The notes beneath the pieces are model-generated. The model was not told the DNA's origin, ran no database searches, and saw nothing but the letters and a program-made list of their open reading frames with translations. This document shows positions 1 to 5,248 of a DNA stretch of 9,213 nt, piece by piece. The position numbers and the translations under genes are program-made. This stretch comes from Oscillospiraceae bacterium (lineage in GTDB: Bacteria > Bacillota > Clostridia > Oscillospirales > Ruminococcaceae), in contig CAAGEZ010000043.1 of the NCBI GenBank assembly GCA_900768995.1, positions 1 to 9,213 on the forward strand, in the 5' to 3' direction. Within the stretch, counting starts at the first letter, position 1; each line of letters starts with the position of its first letter.

Positions 1-2
1 AT

Positions 3-149
3 GTTCTTCCGCATTATCTTACAGCACCATTTAAGAAAGTTACTGAGAAAATAATGACTGAGTTTTCGGATTTGAATCTATGCCCAATTAACAACCGTCA
101 GGGAATTGTAATTGATGGTGAAGATTCAAAGGTTATTTGCAAAGACTAA
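3..149 (+). CDS. 3' end of an unrecognised protein gene (5' truncated by the window edge)
   Basis: Reading frame 3 is open from the first bases of the window to a TAA at 147-149 and gives 48 residues ending in GIVIDGEDSKVICKD. The other two plus frames close within the first 60 bases, so this is the likeliest coding frame. I recognise no family. The visible tail is mixed polar and hydrophobic, with one Cys-Pro and a final Cys-Lys-Asp, and no membrane segment. The DNA is more A+T-rich than the acyltransferase gene that follows. It ends 53 nt before the next start codon, so the two could be co-transcribed. An internal ATG at 54 could give a 31-residue peptide, but I see no good ribosome binding site before it. 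Truncation of a longer gene is more plausible. Confidence 0.4.
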   Translation, partial: VLPHYLTAPFKKVTEKIMTEFSDLNLCPINNRQGIVIDGEDSKVICKD

Positions 150-202
150 TTTGAAAATTCCAATTTGTCGCTAACACCCCAATCCCCGAAAGGAGTCCCC
201 CA

Positions 203-985
203 ATGCCCTCAGCCCCGACCATATCCCCCGCCCCGAAAACGGGCATAAAAAAAGAGCGGATAGCTGCCCTTGATGTCCTCCGTGGGGGCGCAATGCTGCT
301 TGTGATGCTGTACCATCTGCTTTTCGACCTGAGATTTATATATAACGTAAATATCCCCCGTCCCATAACGCCGATGCAGCCCGAGGCGGAAATTGGCCAC
401 ATCTGCTTTCTGTGGGTGCTTTTTGCCGTTTCGGGAGTGTGTACACGCTATTCCCACGACCCCGTAAAGCGAGGGGTGTTTCTGTACATCGTCGGGTTTC
501 TCATAACCCTTGTCACAGCCTATTTTATCCCCTCGGAGCTTATCGTTTTCGGAGTTCTGAGCTGCTTCGGAGCGTGTATGGCGATATGCGGACTGGCAAA
601 GCCGCTCCTTGACAAAATTCCCTGGCAGGCGCTCCTCATAATTTCCGCAGTCCTGTGGATAATGCTTATGGATCTCCACCACGGCGGCATAATACACCTT
701 TTCGTCACCGACATCACCGTTCCGCTCCCTCAAAATGACACATATCTTTATCCCATAGGCTTAAAGGGCAGCGAATTTGTGAGTGCAGATTATTTTCCGA
801 TCATTCCCTACATATTTATGTTTCTCACAGGCTATGCCCTCCACGTCCCCGTAAAGGAGCATAAGCTTCCCGAGGGCTTTTACCGCATAAAATGCAGACC
901 CCTTGAATTTATCGGCAGACATTCACTGCTGATATATGCCGTTCATCAGCCGATTTTTCTGCTTATACTGGAAATAATTTTTTAA
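203..985 (+). CDS. Multi-pass membrane acyltransferase-like protein, DUF1624/HGSNAT catalytic domain family
   Basis: This 260-residue integral membrane protein resembles the DUF1624 (heparan-alpha-glucosaminide N-acetyltransferase catalytic domain-like) family. The support is the N-terminal signature LDVLRGGAMLLVMLYHLLFD (residues 23-42), with an Arg-Gly pair followed by a His inside the first membrane helix, and the C-terminal signature FIGRHSLLIYAVHQPIFL (236-253). I count about seven hydrophobic segments, near 22-43, 64-82, 91-109, 114-132, 142-157, 196-213 and 240-260, with a Pro-rich cytosolic leader. Such proteins are thought to move acyl groups onto sugars or polymers at the membrane, but the substrate here is unknown. 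At residues 116-123 the sequence reads FGVLSCFG. From memory, many relatives have His where Ser120 stands, so activity should not be assumed. The ATG at 203 follows AGGAG at 191-195 with 7 nt spacing. A large antisense frame over 209-733 is a shadow. Confidence 0.85.
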   Translation: MPSAPTISPAPKTGIKKERIAALDVLRGGAMLLVMLYHLLFDLRFIYNVNIPRPITPMQPEAEIGHICFLWVLFAVSGVCTRYSHDPVKRGVFLYIVGFLITLVTAYFIPSELIVFGVLSCFGACMAICGLAKPLLDKIPWQALLIISAVLWIMLMDLHHGGIIHLFVTDITVPLPQNDTYLYPIGLKGSEFVSADYFPIIPYIFMFLTGYALHVPVKEHKLPEGFYRIKCRPLEFIGRHSLLIYAVHQPIFLLILEIIF

Positions 986-994
986 AAGTAATTG

Positions 995-1230
995 CTCCTC
1001 CTCACAAATAGCTCGGGGGAGTTACAGTGTCCAAAACGTTCCACAGGAACGTTTTGGAGGAAGAGTTTGTTCGGGTCTGTTAAAAGGGGAAGCGGTCTTG
1101 TACGCTTCCCCTCGAAATGCTTTCGCATTTCTCACCCCTTGCTCTGTTCTTTTAACAAGGAGATTTCGCCCTCTGCGGAGGGCGACAAGGGCTCTGCCCC
1201 TTGACCCCGCAAGCCTTTGAGAAAGGCTTG
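995..1230. repeat. Hairpin-rich structured intergenic element upstream of rlmH
   Basis: The 299-nt gap 986-1284 contains no convincing gene and is packed with consecutive inverted repeats. In order: 995-1001 with 1015-1021 (7 bp, one wobble); 1031-1042 with 1046-1057 (12 perfect bp, ACA loop, plus a flanking T-A pair); 1085-1094 with 1103-1112 (10 bp); 1114-1120 with 1125-1131 (7 bp, TTTC loop); 1167-1173 with 1178-1184 (7 bp, TGCG loop); 1186-1191 with 1198-1203 (6 bp); and 1210-1218 with 1222-1230 (9 bp, GAG loop). A long-range pairing of 1078-1086 with 1149-1157 would enclose the third and fourth hairpins as a multibranch. From memory, related GGGCTCTGCCC and AAGCCTTT-type strings recur between genes in Ruminococcus-like genomes, so this is probably a dispersed intergenic repeat. 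A structured leader or terminator array is the alternative. Copy number cannot be judged from this window. Confidence 0.7.
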
Positions 1231-1284
1231 ACCGAAACTTTTAGTGTTTGTGAACCTGACTCTGAAAATAAAAGGAACCTAAAA

Positions 1285-1764
1285 ATGTACAACATCAATC
1301 TCATAACCGTGGGCAAGCTCAAAGAAAGCTATCTCCGAGACGCCTGTGCCGAATACACCAAGCGCCTCGGAGCATACTGCCATATTAAAATAACCGAGCT
1401 GCCCGAAGCACGCCTCCCCGATGACCCGTCGGAAAAGGTGATAAAGGCAGCCCTCGACACCGAAGCGGAAGCCATTCTCTCCGCAGCGGGAAACACCACT
1501 TTGATAGCAATGTGCATCGAGGGAAAAATGATGAGCAGCGAGGAGCTTGCCCGCAAGTTTGAAAGCCTTGCGGTTGGCGGAAACAGCTCTTTGAGCCTTG
1601 TTATCGGCAGCTCCTTCGGGCTTTCCGACAAGGTGAAAAACGCCGCCGCTCTCAGGCTCTCAATGTCCCCGATGACCTTCCCCCACCAGCTTGCAAGGGT
1701 GATGCTCCTTGAACAGATATACCGTGCAATGTCCATTCTCGGCAACGGCAAGTATCACAAGTGA
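1285..1764 (+). CDS. rlmH: 23S rRNA (pseudouridine-1915-N3)-methyltransferase RlmH
   Basis: RlmH is a small SPOUT-class (trefoil knot) methyltransferase. It uses S-adenosylmethionine to methylate N3 of the pseudouridine at position 1915 in helix 69 of 23S rRNA, on assembled 70S ribosomes. The 159-residue product matches the usual family length of about 155-160. The C-terminal hallmarks are present: the SAM-loop segment SLVIGSSFGLSD (residues 104-115), then MTFPHQLARVMLLEQIYRA (130-148) and the terminal Tyr-His-Lys (157-159). The loop has IGSS where many relatives have IGGS, a conservative change. I chose the ATG at 1285 because AAAGGAA (1271-1277) lies 7 nt upstream and the protein then starts MYNINLITVGK, a typical RlmH start. 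The same frame is open back to 1201, but that part lies in hairpin DNA. The gene is convergent with recQ, with 5 nt between the stop codons. I see no strong promoter immediately upstream. Confidence 0.96.
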   Translation: MYNINLITVGKLKESYLRDACAEYTKRLGAYCHIKITELPEARLPDDPSEKVIKAALDTEAEAILSAAGNTTLIAMCIEGKMMSSEELARKFESLAVGGNSSLSLVIGSSFGLSDKVKNAAALRLSMSPMTFPHQLARVMLLEQIYRAMSILGNGKYHK

Positions 1765-1765
1765 G

Positions 1766-1783
1766 CTGCTCATAAACGAGCAG
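1766..1783. terminator. Short hairpin at the rlmH/recQ convergent junction
   Basis: CTGCTC (1766-1771) pairs with GAGCAG (1778-1783) around the loop ATAAAC, and this covers the last codons and stop of recQ. There is no T-rich tract on either side. It may help transcription end or pause where the two genes meet, but it does not look like a classical intrinsic terminator. I see no better terminator for either gene. Confidence 0.3.
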
Positions 1784-4019
1784 TGGCAAAGCCGCCTATC
1801 TCACCCATACTGTCCGCAATAAATCTCTGCGCCTGTGTGCTATAAAGTACACGGGTGTATTTTTTGCCCGATGACGCTGTTACCTCCGACTCAAAAATGC
1901 CAATGTCGGCGGAATGCTCCGTAATGCCCTTGCGTTCGCCGCCCTCATTGTCAGGGCACATTTTCAGATATCCCTTTGAAATGAGCCATTCGTACACCAC
2001 ACTTCTCAGGTTCGCAGGGGAAATGTTCTCCCCCGCCGCCGTAATTATGCTGCTGAGAAGCGCAGTGATGTGAACGGCTTCATCTGTGGGAGTAAAGCTG
2101 CCGATGCCTTTAATAATGCCCTCAAATCCCCGCTTTCTTTCCTCGGGAGTTTTCAGGCGGTTCACGGGAGCTTTTTTGACCGTCGGCTCTGCGGCAGGAG
2201 CATTTTCGCAGTATTCCTTTATCGCCGCCATAAATTCATCGCCGTACCGTTCCAGCTTGGCACTGCCCACACCCGAAACATCAAGAAATTCCGAATTTGT
2301 CCTCGGTCTTTTCTGGCACATATCCGCAAGGGTGGAGTCGGTGAAAATAAAATATGCAGGCACGCCCTGAGCCGCCGCAATTTTCTGACGGAGCTTTTTG
2401 AGGATATCCATAAGCTTCGGGTCTGCGGCATAGACCATAGTTTCCTTCTGCTTTTTGGCGCTTTCCCTGTCCTCGGGGATACGTGCCTTTACCGTCACAT
2501 TTCCACGAAGCACCTCAAGAGCGGAATTATCCACCGTCAGAACGGGATATTCCCCCTCCGTCCGCTTTATGTAGCCCATTGTTTCAAGCCGTTCTTCGAT
2601 TCGGCGGATACGCTTTTCGGAGGTATCCGCCATAATGCCGTAGGTGGAAATTTTGTCAAGCCCCGACCGTGTGAGCTTCTCCGAGCTGCTGCCTCTGAGA
2701 ATGTCGCAGATAGTCTTGACACCGTATCTCTGTCCCGCACGGTACACGCAGGAGATTATTTTCTGCGCCTCCACCGTAATGTCGCTCTCAGCCGAATCCG
2801 AGCAGCACACCGAACAGCTGCCACATTCGGGTGGAGCCTTTTCTCCGAAATATTTCAGGATATATCCCCTGAGACAGTCTCCGCAGGTGCAGTAAAATGT
2901 CATATCACGAAGCCTTTTTAAGTCCCTCCGCCTTGTCTCCTCGGCTATCTCAGGCTCCTGCTCAGATTCCTCATAGCTTTTCTTGATAAGGAACTCCGCC
3001 GTCACCACGTCCCTGCCGCTGTATAGCAGTACGCAGTCCGAGGGAGAGCCGTCACGTCCCGCACGGCCTGCCTCCTGATAATAGCTTTCAACATCTTTCG
3101 GCATATTGTAGTGGATAACAAAGGTCACGTTTGACTTGTCGATGCCCATTCCGAAAGCGTTGGTGGCGACCATTATCCGCACACGGTCGAATATAAAATC
3201 CTCCTGATTTTTCCGTCTCTCCTCCTCGGAAAGTCCTGCGTGATATCTTGCGGCGGAAAAGCCCATATCATTGAGCTTTTGGCATACATCTTCAACATTT
3301 TTCCTGGTGGAGCAATATACGATGCCGCTCCTGCCCTCCTTGTCATAGGCGGAAACGAGCTTTTTCAGGTCGGCATTTTTGTCTGTAGGGCGGCGCACCT
3401 CAAAGTAAAGATTTTTTCTGTCAAAGCCCGTCACAAGGGAAAACGGGTCACGAAGCTCTAACAGCTTTGTTATATCATCACGGACACGCTGGGTCGCAGT
3501 GGCGGTAAATGCGGTCATAACAGGTCTTACGGGGAGAGATGCCGCAAATTTCGGGATATTCAGGTAGCTTGGGCGGAAATCCTGTCCCCACTGGGAAATG
3601 CAGTGCGCTTCGTCAACGGTTATCATCGAGATGTTGGCTTTCATTGCAAAATTTACGAAAAGCTCGGTATCAAGCCGCTCGGGGGCGACATAGATAAGCT
3701 TGTAAACGCCGTTTTCGGCATTGCGGATAACGGTGTAGAGCTGGTTCATAGTAAGGGAGCTGTTGATGTAGGCGGCTCTTATCCCCGACTGGACGAGAGA
3801 GCCCACCTGATCCTGCATAAGCGAAATAAGAGGGGAAACCACAATAGTTATCCCCTCCATCATAAGAGCGGGTATCTGATAGCACAGGGATTTTCCTGCG
3901 CCCGTGGGCATTACCCCGAGAGTGTCTCTTCCCGAGAGAATGCTTTCCACAAGCTTGTCCTGACCGGGACGGAAGCTTTCATACCCGAAATATTTTTTTA
4001 AAACGTCATTCTGAACCAT
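1770..4019 (-). CDS. recQ: ATP-dependent DNA helicase RecQ
   Basis: RecQ is a 3'-5' DNA helicase of superfamily 2 that works in recombination, repair and replication-fork processing. With the ATG at 4019 the product has 749 residues. Visible elements are the Gln motif with RPGQ (17-20), Walker A TGAGKS (39-44, Lys43), DEAH (136-139), the aromatic-rich loop ISQWGQDFRP (141-150), and the helicase C motifs YCSTRKN and ATNAFGMGIDK with motif VI YQEAGRAGRDG (314-324). A zinc site with Cys382, 399, 402 and 405 has the E. coli RecQ spacing. An RQC winged helix (about 415-510), an HRDC domain (about 530-605) and a further C-terminal region (about 620-749) follow. E. coli RecQ is about 610 residues, so the last part is an extension. 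AGGTGG lies 5 nt before the ATG, so the in-frame GTG at 4043 is unlikely to be the start. Frames antisense to it are shadows. Confidence 0.96.
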   Translation of the reverse strand: MVQNDVLKKYFGYESFRPGQDKLVESILSGRDTLGVMPTGAGKSLCYQIPALMMEGITIVVSPLISLMQDQVGSLVQSGIRAAYINSSLTMNQLYTVIRNAENGVYKLIYVAPERLDTELFVNFAMKANISMITVDEAHCISQWGQDFRPSYLNIPKFAASLPVRPVMTAFTATATQRVRDDITKLLELRDPFSLVTGFDRKNLYFEVRRPTDKNADLKKLVSAYDKEGRSGIVYCSTRKNVEDVCQKLNDMGFSAARYHAGLSEEERRKNQEDFIFDRVRIMVATNAFGMGIDKSNVTFVIHYNMPKDVESYYQEAGRAGRDGSPSDCVLLYSGRDVVTAEFLIKKSYEESEQEPEIAEETRRRDLKRLRDMTFYCTCGDCLRGYILKYFGEKAPPECGSCSVCCSDSAESDITVEAQKIISCVYRAGQRYGVKTICDILRGSSSEKLTRSGLDKISTYGIMADTSEKRIRRIEERLETMGYIKRTEGEYPVLTVDNSALEVLRGNVTVKARIPEDRESAKKQKETMVYAADPKLMDILKKLRQKIAAAQGVPAYFIFTDSTLADMCQKRPRTNSEFLDVSGVGSAKLERYGDEFMAAIKEYCENAPAAEPTVKKAPVNRLKTPEERKRGFEGIIKGIGSFTPTDEAVHITALLSSIITAAGENISPANLRSVVYEWLISKGYLKMCPDNEGGERKGITEHSADIGIFESEVTASSGKKYTRVLYSTQAQRFIADSMGEIGGFATARL

Positions 4020-4066
4020 TTTTCCACCTGAATTTTTCCGCACTGTTTCTGCATTGCTTTTTCTTG

Positions 4067-4095
4067 ATTATACCACATTTTGCGGAGATTTGCAA
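4067..4095 (-). promoter_or_regulatory. recQ promoter, sigma-A type
   Basis: Read on the minus strand, TTGCAA (4095-4090) is followed after exactly 17 nt by TATAAT (4072-4067). An upstream TGG makes it an extended -10. Transcription would start near 4060, giving a leader of about 40 nt before the ATG at 4019. The hexamers have the same sequence and spacing as the fba promoter. Confidence 0.8.
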
Positions 4096-4125
4096 GGGGG
4101 GATAAAATTCCCACACAAAAGTCAG

Positions 4126-4161
4126 AACGGCTGTGACACCGCAAAAAATGTCACAGCCGTT
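4126..4161 (-). terminator. Strong hairpin terminator directly after the XRE regulator gene
   Basis: AACGGCTGTGACA (4126-4138) pairs perfectly over 13 bp with TGTCACAGCCGTT (4149-4161) around a 10-nt loop. The stop codon of the regulator gene (4163-4165) directly abuts the stem. On the minus strand the bases after the stem are TCTGACTTTTG, a broken U tract. On the plus strand the stem is followed by TTTAT. It probably ends the regulator transcript and isolates recQ, and it may work in both directions. Confidence 0.7.
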
Positions 4162-4162
4162 T

Positions 4163-4489
4163 TTATATCTTGTCAATAAGCTCCGCAAGCCGTGAAAGCA
4201 TCGTCCTTTCCTCCTTTGAAAGAGAGGTCACGAACCGCAATAGCTGCTGTTCACTGTCGGAAAGGTCGCTTGACGCAAGCCCACGCTTGTTGTTTGTAAG
4301 CCCTGCAATGTAGTCAAGGCTCACGTTGTAGTATTTTGCAAGCAGAATGGCACGTTCAAAGGGGATCTCGCTCGTCCCTTTTTCATACACAGCATAATAC
4401 TGATACGGAGTTCCCAAATACTGAGCAACTTCCTTTTGTGTTTTATCATTATCTTCCCTTAAGTCTCTTATTCTTGGGTAATATGCCAT
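4163..4489 (-). CDS. XRE-family (Cro/CI-like) helix-turn-helix transcriptional regulator
   Basis: This 108-residue cytoplasmic DNA-binding protein has an N-terminal HTH_3 domain (about residues 6-63). It contains the family pattern IRDLREDNDKTQKEVAQYLG, a recognition helix around PYQYYAVYEKG (28-38), the helix PFERAILLAKYYNVSLDYIAGL (43-64) and a polar C-terminal helix, SKEERTMLSRLAELI (91-105), likely for dimerisation. No protease or ligand-binding domain is present. The ATG at 4489 is preceded by GAGGAGG about 8 nt upstream. The gene is transcribed divergently from a three-gene operon of small proteins. The space between contains a 14-bp palindrome over both -35 boxes and two copies of a 13-bp direct repeat. 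I infer that it represses that operon and itself. This could also be a remnant of a mobile element's repressor, but no integrase or phage gene is in view. Confidence 0.93.
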   Translation of the reverse strand: MAYYPRIRDLREDNDKTQKEVAQYLGTPYQYYAVYEKGTSEIPFERAILLAKYYNVSLDYIAGLTNNKRGLASSDLSDSEQQLLRFVTSLSKEERTMLSRLAELIDKI

Positions 4490-4518
4490 AATATATGCCT
4501 CCTCTTTTATCTAAATAT

Positions 4519-4546
4519 AACATATATCATTAGTTTGTCTTGACAA
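4519..4546 (-). promoter_or_regulatory. Probable promoter of the XRE regulator gene
   Basis: On the minus strand, TTGTCA (4546-4541, five of six consensus bases) is followed after 16 nt by TATGTT (4524-4519, four of six). The -35 overlaps the -35 of the divergent plus-strand promoter inside the palindrome at 4534-4547. This promoter is weaker than its divergent partner, and a TATATT at 4519-4514 is an alternative -10. Confidence 0.5.
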
Positions 4547-4547
4547 A
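4534..4547. promoter_or_regulatory. Candidate operator palindrome TTTGTCTTGACAAA
   Basis: A perfect 6-2-6 palindrome (TTTGTC, TT, GACAAA) lies midway between the divergent regulator gene and operon. It contains the plus-strand -35 TTGACA (4540-4545) and the minus-strand -35 TTGTCA (4546-4541). Short palindromes of this kind are typical half-site arrangements for dimeric XRE repressors. One bound dimer here would block both promoters. Binding is inferred, not shown. Confidence 0.6.
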
Positions 4548-4568
4548 TCCAACATATTACATTATAAT
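4540..4568 (+). promoter_or_regulatory. Perfect-consensus sigma-A promoter of the zinc ribbon/DUF697-like operon
   Basis: TTGACA (4540-4545), a 17-nt spacer and TATAAT (4563-4568) match the consensus at every position and in spacing. Transcription would begin near 4575, giving a leader of about 44 nt. A promoter this strong in front of accessory genes suggests that it is normally held off by a repressor, which fits the operator-like sequences overlapping it. Confidence 0.88.
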
Positions 4569-4590
4569 TAAATTGTAATCCAACATATTA
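4547..4590. repeat. Direct repeat pair ATCCAACATATTA, candidate operators
   Basis: The 13-bp sequence ATCCAACATATTA occurs at 4547-4559 and again at 4578-4590, 31 bp apart, close to three helical turns. The first copy lies in the promoter spacer and the second just after the predicted transcription start. The second copy also forms an inverted pair, ATCCAA (4578-4583) with TTGGAT (4592-4597). The placement is that expected for tandem repressor sites on one face of the DNA. Confidence 0.65.
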
Positions 4591-4618
4591 ATTGGATAAA
4601 TAATAGGAGATGATATAT

Positions 4619-4825
4619 ATGCCTGGCATGAAATGCCAAAAATGCGGACGATTAACCCTATTTAATACCCCAACAGGAAAAAAATGCTCAAACCCTGATT
4701 GCAATTATGAAATATTTGTCCCGGCAAATAATGGAAAAGGCGGCAAAGGAAAAAGATGCGTGATATGCAATCAAAATACTGTTTTTGACGGAAAATGCAG
4801 AAATTGCGGCGCTCTTTCAAATTAA
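4619..4825 (+). CDS. Small double zinc ribbon protein
   Basis: The product has 68 residues and eight cysteines in two pairs of pairs: Cys6-X2-Cys9 with Cys23-X4-Cys28, and Cys47-X2-Cys50 with Cys60-X2-Cys63. This is the pattern of two zinc ribbons (each CxxCG-like knuckle plus a second knuckle), joined by a flexible Gly/Lys linker at 38-45. It probably binds two zinc ions and contacts nucleic acid or a protein partner; no catalytic residues are evident. It is the first gene of the operon behind the consensus promoter. AGGAG (4605-4609) stands 9 nt before the ATG at 4619. An in-frame ATG at 4610 directly abuts that site and is unlikely to be used. The next gene starts 19 nt after the stop, so translation may be coupled. 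I do not recognise a named family beyond the zinc ribbon fold. Confidence 0.82.
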   Translation: MPGMKCQKCGRLTLFNTPTGKKCSNPDCNYEIFVPANNGKGGKGKRCVICNQNTVFDGKCRNCGALSN

Positions 4826-4844
4826 AATAAGGGTGGTAATAAAA

Positions 4845-5201
4845 ATGACTGATGAACAAAGAAAAAAATGTCATGCAATAATACATACAGCCAGTGCTTC
4901 GGCTGCCGCTGTAGGTGGTGGATTGGCTCAAATACCGGGAAGTGACAATGCGGTTCTAACTCCTATACAATTAACAATGACCATCTCTCTTGGACACGTT
5001 TTCGGCAAATCACTAACCCAAAGTACTGCACTTGCAGCAATTGGCTCGGTTGCAGCGAGCACAGTAGGAAGAACCGTATCACAATTTCTGATAGGTTGGA
5101 TTCCTGGTGTAGGAAATATTGTTAATGCTACAACTGCCGCATCTTTAACTGAAGCTTTAGGTTGGGCAATAGCAAAAGAATTTGATGAAGGAACGTTATA
5201 A
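4845..5201 (+). CDS. Small DUF697-like hydrophobic protein
   Basis: This 118-residue protein is rich in Ala, Gly and Thr, with hydrophobic helices near 11-30, 39-55, 62-75 and 80-110, separated by short loops. Two segments resemble the DUF697 domain of YcjF-type GTPase-associated membrane proteins: the Pro-Gly-Ser-Asp turn with TPIQLTMTISLG (39-50), and IGWIPGVGNIVNATTAASLTEALG (83-106). The assignment comes from pattern memory and is moderate. No GTPase motifs occur here, so it would be a stand-alone DUF697 module, likely at or in the membrane or bound to a partner. GGGTGG (4831-4836) lies 8 nt before the ATG at 4845. The frame is open upstream to 4785, but that part overlaps the zinc ribbon gene. 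Second gene of the operon; a glycine-zipper pore-like role is an alternative I cannot exclude. Confidence 0.72.
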   Translation: MTDEQRKKCHAIIHTASASAAAVGGGLAQIPGSDNAVLTPIQLTMTISLGHVFGKSLTQSTALAAIGSVAASTVGRTVSQFLIGWIPGVGNIVNATTAASLTEALGWAIAKEFDEGTL

Positions 5202-5248
5202 AAATAACTTCCGATATGCCACTTTAAAGTTTATTGGAGGGAAGACAA

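Noticed and set aside
209..733. 174-aa minus-strand frame opposite the DUF1624 gene
   Set aside because: Shadow frame with no domain. The plus-strand gene has membrane helices, family signatures and a ribosome binding site.
992..1204. 70-aa open frame starting with TTG between the DUF1624 gene and rlmH
   Set aside because: It lies wholly within consecutive hairpins, has no ribosome binding site, and its translation is compositionally odd. The open frame is a by-product of the repeats.
1201..1284. 28-residue N-terminal extension of RlmH
   Set aside because: It is encoded by the last hairpin of the repeat. The ATG at 1285 has a proper ribosome binding site and gives the family length.
2070..2921. 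283-aa plus-strand frame opposite recQ
   Set aside because: Antisense shadow of a well-supported helicase gene. It has no recognisable domain and no ribosome binding site.
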